Assembly: GCF_963676685.1 (NCBI RefSeq)
Contig: NC_092355.1
Coordinates: forward strand, 78,273,176 to 78,337,175
DNA: 64,000 nucleotides
Direction of reading: 5' to 3'
Source: Mytilus edulis
Taxonomy: Eukaryota; Mollusca; Bivalvia; Mytilida; Mytilidae
Part shown: positions 21,845 through 33,794 of the stretch, in pieces
Numbering within the stretch: the first letter of the stretch is position 1
How the letters are laid out: each line of letters opens with the position of its first letter
Notes under the pieces: model-generated
What the model saw: the letters and a program-made list of their open reading frames with translations, nothing else
Databases searched by the model: none
Told to the model about the DNA's origin: nothing
Made by a program: the position numbers and the translations under genes

Positions 21845-22290
21845 GGTATCACCCAATAAAGTAGTGGAAAAGTCCTTATCATGGAACTAGAAAACTGCTG
21901 AATTTTCGAAAAATAAAAAAAAAGAGGTGCACAATTTAATTAAATGATAAGGAAAATGAAAAAGATTAATTAAGTTATGACAAGTGTCTGAAGGAAGTTG
22001 TGGATATAAAATAGGTACGCCCAATATAAGGTTATGACAAAGTCCGTATTTTAGATATAGAAACATCAAAAATATTTTAACCAAAAATTCGAAATAGAAG
22101 GTCCATAATACATTAATTGATTAAAAATGGAGCAATTTTAGATTAGTTTAACAATTGGTTTTTGGGGTGACGCCACGGTTGGAAATACCTGCTGGGTGCC
22201 CCCATATAATGCAATGTTCAAGTCCGTATCTTATACAAAGAAACCCCATAAAAGATTGTTAATAAAATTCGAAATACATTCCTTTTTTTT
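21845..22290 (+). repeat. Three degenerate tandem units inside the transposon
   Basis: Units start near 21848, 22017 and 22197. Each has '(C)CCCAATATAA-G', then 'AAGTCC(G)TAT', an A-rich stretch and 'AATTCGAAATA'. Spacing is about 170-180 bp. Confidence 0.45.
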
Positions 22291-23380
22291 ATATAAATAA
22301 GGCCGTTAATTTTCTCGTTTGAATTGTTTAACATTGTCATTTCGGGGTCTTTTATTGACAATTGGGATCCGGCGGTTTGAAAATCATTTTTAACTTTCAA
22401 TGCATTTGTATGTGAACATATATTTGTAATCCTCTATTCTCCTGGATTGGACACCCTCTCCATTTAAAAATGTCTGGAAACCCAAATGTATATTAAGTGG
22501 TTTATAGGAGATGCGCTTACAAAACCGCGAAACATGTTGTACTGGTCCAACGGACGAACGGAAAGACGGACTTCATTATCACTATAAACCACCGCTTTAC
22601 AAAGAAGTGTACAATTGCGTGTGAAAGAGACAGATCTACATCCAAAACAAAGTGAAGGAACTGTAATCAATTATAGGCTACATTACGGCCTCGAATGTTT
22701 GTATAACAATTAAATCTGTGTGTTTGTACAATTTTAAGTATAACGGAGGACATTTCTGGAACTTATATAAACAAACAAAACTTCCTCTTATCTCAGCAAC
22801 ATTCAAACATCATTATACTTAATGAAGTAAGTCGAGTACACCCTATCAAGCTTAAACATGATTCATAAGTTTTTAGGATGTGAATTTAGTGAAATATATT
22901 TGTGTTATTTATAAAAATTGCCCCCTTCTAATGTATCGTAAATAACTTTGAAATCACCACTAGAATACAGTGAAATAACGACTGATCATACAGTTTCAAA
23001 ATATACAAGCGAGACTGATCGTACAGTGAGAAATTCAAACAAGTGTAATTTTCTTATTTCTGGCTTCAAAGATCTGGCTGAAACTTTTACCACCACTTAA
23101 AATATACTTTATTTAGTTAATTAAGTCTGGGTTTTACGTTAATTTGTACAGTAAGGGTGCCAAAAGATTGTTTTTAGGTTCACCGACTGATTTTCCTTAG
23201 TGATGCACTTGAAAATCTCTTGATTAAGGCAAAGATACGAATAATGAATGTGCTAAATTTAATTATAAACCATTTGTGAATATCGATGTCAGCTGAATTA
23301 AGCATTAAGCAATGTACAGATGAACATCTTACCGTTTAATATAGTATATCCAACAAATTTAGAATGTGATCCAAAAAGTT

Positions 23381-23435
23381 CTCGCTTCGAAAATCGCGAC
23401 TTCCGGATAGCGTACAGAATAGTATCTACACTGTG
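23381..23435 (-). repeat. Right terminal inverted repeat (55 bp) of the Transib-like element
   Basis: Perfect inverse of 20808-20862, ending CACTGTG next to AAAGT. Perfect arm identity suggests fairly recent transposition or conversion between the ends. Confidence 0.85.
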
Positions 23436-23440
23436 AAAGT
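23436..23440 (+). repeat. Target site duplication AAAGT, right
   Basis: Matches 20803-20807. Confidence 0.75.
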
Positions 23441-23554
23441 AAGATCTACAAAGACATCACCATCAATAAAACACAATTTTGTCATGTGTCCTTTAATATT
23501 CACATACACCAAGGTGAGCGACACAGGATCTTTAGGGCCTCTAGTTTTTCTTGT

Positions 23555-26500
23555 ATTCATTTTCAACATTCAACATTCGATTTCAACATTCAACATTCGA
23601 TTTCAACATTCAACATTCGTTTTCAACATTCGATTTTCAAATTTCAACATTCGTTTTCAACATTCAACATTCGTTTCCAACATTCGTTTTCAACATTCAA
23701 CACTCTTTTTCAACACTCAATATTCGATTTCAACATTCAACATTCGTTTTTAACATTGGATTTTGCGTTTTAACTTTTATCATTCTACATTCGTTTTCAA
23801 CATTCAACTTTCGTTTTCAACAGTCAACATGCGTTTTCAACATTTGATTTTCAACTTTCAACATTCGTTTTCAACATTCAACATTCGATTTTCAACATTC
23901 AACATTCGTTTTCAACATTGAACAGTCGTTTTCAACATTTGATTTTCAACTTCATTATACGTTTTCAGCATTCAACATTCAACTTTCGTTTTCAACATTC
24001 GATTTTCAACTTTCAACATTCGTTTTGAACATTCGATTTTCAACTTTCATCATTCGTTTTGAACATTGAACATTCATTTTTAACATTCAACATTCGATTT
24101 TCATCTTTCAACATTCGTTTTCAACATTCGATTTCGACATTCAACATTCGTTTTCAACATTCAACATTCAACATTCGATTTCATTATATAATATTCGTTT
24201 TCAACATTCGATTTTCAACATTCAATATTCATTTTCAACATTCGATTTTCAACTTTCAAGATTCGTTTTCATGATTCGATTTCGACATTCAACATTCAAT
24301 ATTTGTTTTCAACATTCAACATTCGTTTTCAACATTCAACAGTCGTTTTCAACTTTCAACATTCGTTTTCAACATTCGATTTTTAACTTCTATCATTCTA
24401 CATTCGTTTTCAACATTCAACATTCGTTTTCAACAGTCAACATGCGTTTTCAACATTTGATTTTCAACTTTCAACATTCGTTTTCAACATTCAACATTCG
24501 ATTTTCAACATTCAACATTCGTTTTCAACAATGAACAGTCGTTTTCAACATTCAACATTCGTTTTCAACATTTGATTTTCAACTTTTAACATTCGTTTTC
24601 AACATTTGATTTTCAACTTCATTATACGTTTTCAGCATTCAACATTCAACTTTCGTTTTCAACATTCGATTTTCAACTTTCAACATTCGTTTTGAACATT
24701 CGATTTTCAACTTTCATCATTCGTTTTGAACATTGAACATTCATTTTTAACATTCAACATTCGATTTTCATCTTTCAACATTCGTTTTCAACATTCGATT
24801 TCGACATTCAACATTCAACATTCAACATTCGATTTCATTATATAATATTCGTTTTCAACATTCGATTTTCAACATTCAATATTCATTTTCAACATTCGAT
24901 TTTCAACTTTCAAGATTCGTTTTCATGATTCGATTTCGACATTCAACATTCAATATTTGTTTTCAACATTCAACATTCGTTTTCAACATTCGATTTTCAA
25001 ATTTCAACATTCGTTTTCAACATTCAACATTCGTTTTCAACATTCAACACTCTTTCTCAACACTCAATATTCGATTTCAACATTCAACATTCGTTTTTAA
25101 CATTGGATTTTCAACTTTCAACATTCGTTTTCAGCAGTCAACATGCGTTTTCAACATTTGATTTTCAACTTTCAACATTCGTTTTCAACATTCAACATTC
25201 GATTTTCAACATTCAACATTCGTTTTCAACATTGAACAGTCGTTTTCAACATTCAACATTCGTTTTCAACATTTGATTTTCAACTTTTAACATTCGTTTT
25301 CAACATTTGATTTTCAACTTCATTATACGTTTTCAGCATTCAACATTCAACTTTCGTTTTCAACATTCGATTTTCAACTTTCAACATTCGTTTTGAACAT
25401 TCGATTTTCAACTTTCATCATTCGTTTTGAACATTGAACATTCATTTTTAACATTCAACATTCGATTTTCATCTTTCAACATTCGTTTTCAACATTCGAT
25501 TTCGACATTCAACATTCGTTTTCAACATTCAACATTCGATTTCATTATATAATATTCGTTTTCAACATTCGATTTTCAACATTCAATATTCATTTTCAAC
25601 ATTCGATTTTCAACTTTCAAGATTCGTTTTCATGATTCGATTTCGACATTCAACATTCAATATTTGTTTTCAACATTCAACATTCGATTTCAACATTCAA
25701 CATTCGTTTTCAACATTCGATTTTCAAATTTCAACATTCGTTTTCAACATTCAACATTCGTTTCCAACATTCGTTTTCAACATTCAACACTCTTTTTCAA
25801 CACTCAATATTCGATTTCAACATTCAACATTCGTTTTTAACATTGGATTTTGCGTTTTAAATTTTATCATTCTACATTCGTTTTCAACATTCAACATTCG
25901 TTTTCAACAGTCAACATGCGTTTTCAACATTTGATTTTCAACTTTCAACATTCGTTTTCAACATTCAACATTCGATTTTCAACATTCAACATTCGTTTTC
26001 AACATTGAACAGTCGTTTTCAACATTTGATTTTCAACTTCATTATACGTTTTCAGCATTCAACATTCAACTTTCGTTTTCAACATTCGATTTTCAACTTT
26101 CAACATTCGTTTTGAACATTCGATTTTCAACTTTCATCATTCGTTTTGAACATTGAACATTCATTTTTAACATTCAACATTCGATTTTCATCTTTCAACA
26201 TTCGTTTTCAACATTCGATTTCGACATTCAACATTCGTTTTCAACATTCAACATTCAACATTCGATTTCATTATATAATATTCGTTTTCAACATTCGATT
26301 TTCAACATTCAATATTCATTTTCAACATTCGATTTTCAACTTTCAAGATTCGTTTTCATGATTCGATTTCGACATTCAACATTCAATATTTGTTTTCAAC
26401 ATTCAACATTCGTTTTCAACATTCAACAGTCGTTTTCAACTTTCAACATTCGTTTTCAACATTCGATTTTTAACTTCTATCATTCTACATTCGTTTTCAA

Positions 26501-28775
26501 CATTCAACATTCGTTTTCAACAGTCAACATGCGTTTTCAACATTTGATTTTCAACTTTCAACATTCGTTTTCAACATTCAACATTCGATTTTCAACATTC
26601 AACATTCGTTTTCAACAATGAACAGTCGTTTTCAACATTCAACATTCGTTTTCAACATTTGATTTTCAACTTTTAACATTCGTTTTCAACATTTGATTTT
26701 CAACTTCATTATACGTTTTCAGCATTAACATTCAACTTTCGTTTTCAACATTCGATTTTCAACTTTCAACATTCGTTTTGAACATTCGATTTTCAACTTT
26801 CATCATTCGTTTTGAACATTGAACATTCATTTTTAACATTCAACATTCGATTTTCATCTTTCAACATTCGTTTTCAACATTCGATTTCGACATTCAACAT
26901 TCAACATTCAACATTCGATTTCATTATATAATATTCGTTTTCAACATTCGATTTTCAACATTCAATATTCATTTTCAACATTCGATTTTCAACTTTCAAG
27001 ATTCGTTTTCATGATTCGATTTCGACATTCAACATTCAATATTTGTTTTCAACATTCAACATTCGTTTTCAACATTCGATTTTCAAATTTCAACATTCGT
27101 TTTCAACATTCAACATTCGTTTTCAACATTCAACACTCTTTCTCAACACTCAATATTCGATTTCAACATTCAACATTCGTTTTTAACATTGGATTTTCAA
27201 CTTTCAACATTCGTTTTCAACAGTCAACATGCGTTTTCAACATTTGATTTTCAACTTTCAACATTCGTTTTCAACATTCAACATTCGATTTTCAACATTC
27301 AACATTCGTTTTCAACATTGAACAGTCGTTTTCAACATTCAACATTCGTTTTCAACATTTGATTTTCAACTTTTAACATTCGTTTTCAACATTTGATTTT
27401 CAACTTCATTATACGTTTTCAGCATTCAACATTCAACTTTCGTTTTCAACATTCGATTTTCAACTTTCAACATTCGTTTTGAACATTCGATTTTCAACTT
27501 TCATCATTCGTTTTGAACATTGAACATTCATTTTTAACATTCAACATTCGATTTTCATCTTTCAACATTCGTTTTCAACATTCGATTTCGACATTCAACA
27601 TTCGTTTTCAACATTCAACATTCGATTTCATTATATAATATTCGTTTTCAACATTCGATTTTCAACATTCAATATTCATTTTCAACATTCGATTTTCAAC
27701 TTTCAAGATTCGTTTTCATGATTCGATTTCGACATTCAACATTCAATATTTGTTTTCAACATTCAACATTCGTTTTCAACATTCAACAGTCGTTTTCAAC
27801 TTTCAACATTCGTTTTCAACATTCGATTTTTAACTTTTATCATTCTACATTCGTTTTCAACATTCAACATTCGTTTTCAACAGTCAACATGCGTTTTCAA
27901 CATTTGATTTTCAACTTTCAACATTCGTTTTCAACATTCAACATTCGATTTTCAACATTCAACATTCGTTTTCAACATTGAACAGTCGTTTTCAACATTC
28001 AACTTTCGTTTTCAACATTTGATTTTCAACTTTTAACATTCGTTTTCAACATTTGATTTTCAACTTCATTATACGTTTTCAGCATTCAACATTCAACTTT
28101 CGTTTTCAACATTCGATTTTCAACTTTCAACATTCGTTTTGAACATTCGATTTTCAACTTTCATCATTCGTTTTGAACATTGAACATTCATTTTTAACAT
28201 TCAACATTCGATTTTCATCTTTCAACATTCGTTTTCAACATTCGATTTCGACATTCAACATTCGTTTTCAACATTCAACATTCAACATTCGATTTCATTA
28301 TATAATATTCGTTTTCAACATTCGATTTTCAACATTCAATATTCATTTTCAACATTCGATTTTCAACTTTCAAGATTCGTTTTCATGATTCGATTTCGAC
28401 ATTCAACATTCAATATTTGTTTTCAACATTCAACATTCGTTTTCAACATTCGATTTTCAAATTTCAACATTCGTTTTCAACATTCAACATTCGTTTTCAA
28501 CATTCAACACTCTTTCTCAACACTCAATATTCGATTTCAACATTCAACATTCGTTTTTAACATTGGATTTTCAACTTTCAACATTCGTTTTCAACAGTCA
28601 ACATGCGTTTTCAACATTTGATTTTCAACTTTCAACATTCGTTTTCAACTTTCAACATTCGTTTTCATCATTCAACATTCGATTTTTAACTTCCAACGTT
28701 GGTTTTCAACATCGAACATTCATTTTCAACATTCAACATTCGTTTTCAACATTCAACATTCGTTTTCAATATTCA
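23555..28775 (+). repeat. 5.2 kb minisatellite (TTCAACATTCG units) with a 2.09 kb higher-order period
   Basis: Basic words are TTCAACATTC, GTTTTCAACATTC and GATTTTCAAC, variably combined. Landmarks repeat at 24059/26146/28173 and at 24271/26358, 24925/27011/28385 and 25632 (a variant at 27718). Spacings are 2087, 2086 and 2027 bp. The order is C-A-B, C-A-B, A'-B, each subunit about 650-730 bp. All plus-strand reading frames through it (FNIRFQHS-like) are by-products of the repeat and are not called as genes. Confidence 0.9.
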
Positions 28776-28779
28776 AAAA

Positions 28780-29919
28780 AGTATTACTTAGTCCAAGTAA
28801 CTGTCATTTTCAAAATATATTTGAAAGAAATCATTATCCTGTGACCATGCAAACCTTCATTATGCATGTGTCTGAACATCCTCTAAGCTGCAGTAGAAGG
28901 TTGCTTGACAAACAATGTATCCTTGCCCGGACAAACGGTGGACAGAAGGACGGACGCAATGGGGTAAATTAGTATGCCCCACGACATTCATGCGGGGGCA
29001 TAACACACAATCCTATCTTGCAGAAGCAAGTTATGATGTTTTAGATCTGAAACGTTCGTTAAAGAAACTTGTAGTAGGCCTGTACACTAGTGTATAACAG
29101 AGTAAAAGGTAGAAAAATCGTCGAATTCAACCAAATAGAGATCGGGTATTTGTCAAGTTTGTCTGGGATACAATATAGTATTAGTCGTTTTGATTGGAAA
29201 GCGATCAGAAATTGGTAGAGTTAATCTGGATCACAGATCAAACAAGATTTCGATGATCGGTTACCGATCGGATTAGTCGAGCAAAGATCGAAATAATCGA
29301 AAAATGATCGGTAAAATATTTGCATTCCGACCAAACTCGACCTCTACACGATCCTTTCTCGATCAATTCGATCGCTACTCAACGAATTCCAGATCTCTTT
29401 TCGAGTGACTTGCTTCTCGAAACTTTCTAGATTTTTTTATACGACCGCTAACAATTGTGGTCGTTTATTGGTATCACTTCGTCGTCGTCGTCGTCGTCCG
29501 GACACTTAGTTTCCGGACAATATCTTTAGTTTAAATGAATGAATATCTTTGAAATTAAAACACAAGGTTTGAAACCACAAAAGGAAGGTTGTGATTGATT
29601 TTTGGGTTATAGTACCCGAAAAGATTGCATATCATAAAGGGAATGATGGGATTGAGTTTGGGACCCTGAAGGTTCAGAAATTAAGGGCTTAAAAGTGGCA
29701 AAAATCAAGCAATTTTCCAGTTTCCAGACAATAATTTGTGAAGTGTATGGGTCCCTCTAAAATTGTAATGCAAGTTATCCCAACACAAAGGGAAGGTTGG
29801 GATTGAATTTTTGGGGGTAAGTGCCCCAAACTTTCAGGAATGAGGGGTCAAAACAAGCATTAATACTGATATGACTCAGGAGATACACGCCAAATATTAT
29901 GTGTAAATTATTATATAAA
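28780..29919. other. Spacer between minisatellite and tandem repeat
   Basis: About 28900-29000 resembles a dispersed bivalve repeat end (CCCGGACAAACGGTGGACAG, CGGACGCAATGGGG). 29478-29501 is a short (TCG)n run. From 29510 to 29830 come two related blocks with 'AAGGTTG-GATTGA-TTTT-GGG' phrases. No supported gene. Confidence 0.4.
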
Positions 29920-30093
29920 GTATTGTGCAATAGCAGGAAATCTTCAATTGCATAGTATTGCGCTATAGGGCAGTATTGCTCATAAGCAATAAATCTCTCA
30001 ACTGCACAGTATTGTGTGATAGCACAATATTTGCACCAAAGCAAGATGTCTTTAATTGCACAGTATTGCGCAATATCAATAAATCTTCAATTG
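29920..30093 (+). repeat. 54-bp tandem repeat, about 3.5 units
   Basis: Units begin GTATTG at 29920, 29955 (a shortened unit lies before it), 30009 and 30063. Each carries GTATTG-GC-ATAG, 'AATCT-TCAATTGCA'. The minus-strand open frame over it is a by-product. Confidence 0.7.
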
Positions 30094-30799
30094 AAAATTG
30101 ATACAAATATTTTAACCCATTTTACAATTTTTTAGACCTTTCACCACATTCGTTTTGTGTCAGAATCCTAAACTACATGTATGTCAAAATTAATCACAAT
30201 CCAAATGTCTTATCCTAAGCGGATATAACCACTAAAAAATTGAAAATAAAAAAGCGTAAACGTCCCAACACGGACCAACTTTTAGAGTCAGAAAACAATA
30301 TTTCTTTAACCAATTGATATACTTGCAACTAGTTGAAGTATGTTATTAATTAATAAGAACAGACATTAATGCTTTCATTTTGTTTTTCAAAAATTCTAAA
30401 TATCTAAATAAGTAGATTTCAAAATAAAACTACTGTATATTCAGTAATTATTGCGTGCATTTATCATTGCGATTTTGTCATTTTAGACTAAAATGCAATT
30501 CTAATTTTTAGGATATTGAGAAAAATCCTGTTGAATTCATATTAAAATTTCAAAATGCGAGTTAAATTATTGCGATTATGACCTGTCGTTTTTTCGCAAT
30601 GATAAAAACATCGCAATAATTTCTGAGTTTACAGTACCTACAGTAGCGTAACTTTTTGTAAGTAAAAGTATATGTGTATCTGTAATGCTTAATGCATCCC
30701 TCATGTATATATAATTGCATGTGTACGCATTTGTTTTTAACTTAGTCAGAAACCTGTAATTCAGTGGTTGTCGATTGTTACATAAATTTGAAAATGGCA

Positions 30800-31040
30800 A
30801 TACGGAACATGTCAAAAAGACAACAACCCGACCAAAGAGCGGAAAACAGCCGAAGGCCACCAACGGGTCTTTTCTGCAGCGAGAAACTCTCTCTTCCGCA
30901 GGCATTCTTCACCTGGTCATAAACAGAAATGTATACTAGTTTAGTGATAATGCATGGACGTTATAATACATTCAGAAATATATACAAGAATCGTACAAGT
31001 CTAACAAAGGCCGGAGGCTCCTGACTTGGGACAGCCGCAA
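30800..31040 (-). repeat. Dispersed repeat E, minus orientation
   Basis: Inverse of 15855-16075: GCAGCGAGAAACTC, then AACAAAGGCCGGAGGCTCC and GACTTGGGACAG. Adjacent to repeat D at 31135. Confidence 0.5.
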
Positions 31041-31134
31041 AAACGCTGCGGGGTAAAACATGTTTTTTAGATCTCAACTCTCCACCTTAACATCTAGCAC
31101 ATGTAGGAAAACTAACACACAACAATACATATTT

Positions 31135-31352
31135 GCTTTTCGTTTATTATTTTCTACATAAATTTAAAGGGTTAGTTTTATCACTTGGATTGTTTTACAT
31201 TTGTCATTTCGGGATCTTTTATAGCTGACTATGCGGATGGACTTTCCTCATTGTAGAAGGCCATACCGTGACGTATAGTTGTTGATTTCAGATTCATTTG
31301 TTCTTCTGTGAAGAATTGCCTCAATGACAATCATACCACATTTTTTTTATAC
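31135..31352 (+). repeat. Dispersed repeat D, copy 2
   Basis: Keeps TTTTATAGCTGACTATGCGG, 'GAAGGCCATACCGTGACGTA' and the tail 'TCAATGACAATCATACCACA'. Confidence 0.5.
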
Positions 31353-33504
31353 TTAAAGGGTTGCTACCTTCAGTTTAAATAAGCGTTCTTCGTGTGTATA
31401 TCGTATGACAATGTTGGGCTTAATCGTGACTGCGCTGACATACAGTAAATTCAGAAATTATTGCGAGGTTTTTATTATTAAGATAAATGCGACAGAGTTG
31501 TAACCGTAATAATTTAAACTCGCATTTTAAAATATTTAATATGAATTAAATATGGACGCTATTTTTACTCAATTGTTCGATCACCTCAGTCTGTTAAGGG
31601 AGTTTGCTTCTCAGTTTCAAAATAATAAGCTTTTCAAAACACAAGTTAACATTGATAGATGATAAATAAAGGAATCAAAAGAGCATATATGGTCAATGTG
31701 CTTGTCTTCGAGATATAAGCTGTTGACATTTTTGCGGGAAATGTTCTTTCTTAACTTTTCATAGCCTTATCATTGACAAGTTTAAGTTCTCAAAAAGTAT
31801 TAAAAAAATGAATAAAATTTTACGAGCTTTTTACAGATGGCTTACGTAACAATTTTACACTATAAAAAGAAAAATTGCGGTTAATGGGCTAATAGATAAA
31901 ACTGAATTTTCGGCTTTCCCTTGACACCATTTTCAAATATGGTCCTGAGGAAACGATGATAGTCCGTTGGAGAGGACGACAAATGGCTGACCCATTTTAA
32001 GAGAGAGCCATATGTTTTGCACGTTAAAGACACCATTGCAGATTTCGAACAAGAGCAGGCTACAAGGCAGCACTCGCACCTGCAAAGTGGGAAGAGAGTA
32101 ATATAAGTTGTAAAACTTGTTTCCCAATCCACTGTAAATAAATATGTTTAAACTAGATAAAACCAGAGGATTCCGTAAAATCTGACAAAAATGCCATAGC
32201 ATGACAAGCGAACATCTTAGCTATTATATATCTCATTATATCAACTTAAGGAGGCTCGGGGATACAAAAGTTTCAGCAAAAAATTAAACCTTTTGTTTTA
32301 TCATTACAAATTTTATTTACTATGCTATTACTTGTTACTGTATGATATGGTACAAAAATCAACCAACAAAATTGATACGTTTTGGCCCCAGATGAATTTT
32401 TAAATGTTTATATCATTTAAAAAGCTCTAAATTATCTGCATTTGGTATTGGAATTGAAGTATCTTTTTTTTTACTCATCGGGTACATATATTTTCTTTAT
32501 TTATTTAAGCTTAACACTAATGTCAAATTTAAGCATTTTCTGTAATTTAGTTCTTTGTAGTCTCGATATTACCGCTACTTCTCCTATTAGTTCAACAGAT
32601 GAAAGAACAAACATGCATGCTCCGTAGACAGCATGGATTGTGAGCTTCAGTGAACGGTGACCCCATTTTTTTCTTTTCTTTTCTATTAAGTATAATTATG
32701 ATAAAGTTCATTAATAGAAAAATATACCGAAATCCTACATCTACAAAAAAGGATTTTGTTCTGGAACATTTTTACATGCTTTCCGTAGATACTTTTTATG
32801 TGATTATCTTCCTTAATCAACACAACTCGTGTATGCTCACTTGAGAACATTGGATCAATTTCTGTCGTGTTATTGTCAACCACACTGCAAGTTGTGCTAT
32901 TTTTGTATTATCATGTATATTTTGATATGTTCCGTTGGTTCCATAACGATTTGAAGTAATTTCACGTGAAAGCTTTTGCAAAAATTAGATTTTGATTATC
33001 TTACATTGTATCAGTTTTGGGACATTCGCGATTGAATGAGCATGATGTCCAGTTCAAACTGTAATTTTGCCGATTAGGTTCTATTCTCAATCTTTATTTG
33101 TATGCTAAATCAAAACTTATGAAGGACGGACAAATAGACTAATATTGCTATAAAGCACTTAGTCGTTGCGGTACTATCAGATCTAATGGATTAAATGAAC
33201 GATACTAGCCCTATTCACCCCAAAAAAGTTAACCTGAATGGGTCATTTTATTTAATGTAATAGAAATGTCGAGCAGCAGTCTGCCTTTTGTAGTTTTGTA
33301 AAATAAGTTTACTTTTCAACCTTGATTTTTCTTGAATTATTTATCATAATGTTTAACCTTTTGGCAGCCTTTTTTTTAAATAAATTTGTCCGTATATTTC
33401 TTTCTATTATATTACTTATTGACGTAGCAAATGCCATTTCGATAAGATTTCACCGCAAGATCATATACCAGAGCTTTCACGATACCTGACTACCGTTAGT
33501 ATGT
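31353..33504. other. 2.1 kb spacer, no supported gene
   Basis: Mostly AT-rich. A less AT-rich block at about 31915-32125 (GGACGACAAATGGCTGACCC, GCAGCACTCGCACCTGC) looks like part of a dispersed element. Overlapping minus-strand open frames of 83 and 89 codons there have no recognisable domain and no splice support. Confidence 0.35.
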
Positions 33505-33785
33505 ATAAAAAAGAAGATGTGGTAAGACAGACAATGAGACAACACTCCTCAAGAGACCAAATGACACAGAAATTAACTACTATAGGTCACCGTACGGCTT
33601 TCAACGATGAGCAGAGTCCATACAGCATAGTCAACTAAAAAAGGCCACGAAATGACAAATGTAAAAAATATCGAACGAGAAAACTAATGGCCTTATTTCT
33701 GCAAAACAAATTAACGAAAACAATAGGTAATACATCAACAAACGACAACAAGTGACTTACAGACCCCTGACTTGGGCAGGCACAT
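33505..33785 (-). repeat. Dispersed repeat D, copy 3, minus orientation
   Basis: Inverse of the D markers (AAGATGTGGTAAGACAGACA, GAGACAACACTCC, ACTAATGGCCTTATTTCTG, CCCTGACTTGGGCAGGCACA). Its 5' end directly abuts the inverted minisatellite. Confidence 0.6.
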
Positions 33786-33794
33786 ACATGTGTT

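Larger units (their letters stand above)
20808..23435. mobile_element. Transib/RAG-superfamily-like DNA transposon, non-autonomous, 2628 bp
   Basis: Terminal inverted repeats of 55 bp (20808-20862 and 23381-23435) are identical by eye. The terminal heptamer is CACAGTG. The flanks are AAAGT (20803-20807 and 23436-23440), a 5-bp target duplication confirmed against the empty site in repeat C copy 2. In established classification, 5-bp duplications with CAC-starting heptamers mark Transib and RAG/ProtoRAG elements, and CACAGTG is the V(D)J signal heptamer. No nonamer-like ACAAAAACC is found 12 bp further in. The interior has no long open frame and no recognisable transposase, so mobilisation in trans is inferred. 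Alternative: a 5-bp-duplicating hAT relative, but shifting the end to CAGTG removes the duplication. Confidence 0.72.
19807..23547 (+). repeat. Bivalve repeat C, copy 3, split by a DNA transposon
   Basis: Left part 19807-20807, right part 23436-23547 (ends AAGGTGAGCGACACAGG with the GGGCCTCTAG tail). The parts join at AGTAAAGT|AAGATCTAC, which matches intact copy 2. The element therefore sits inside the minisatellite and contains the 2.63 kb transposon. Confidence 0.7.

Noticed and set aside
23555..28775. CRISPR-like direct repeats with spacers
   Set aside because: Spacers are not unique, word lengths vary, and the context is eukaryotic.
23433..28844. Many plus-strand open frames of 70-106 codons reading FNIRFQHS-like peptides, superficially like RF-type neuropeptide repeats
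   Set aside because: They are translations of the minisatellite words in whatever frame lacks stops. There are no signal peptides, no cleavage sites, and the period follows the DNA repeat rather than codons.
31881..32202. Two overlapping minus-strand open frames of 83 and 89 codons
   Set aside because: No domain, no start context, overlapping in different frames, and base composition like a dispersed repeat.
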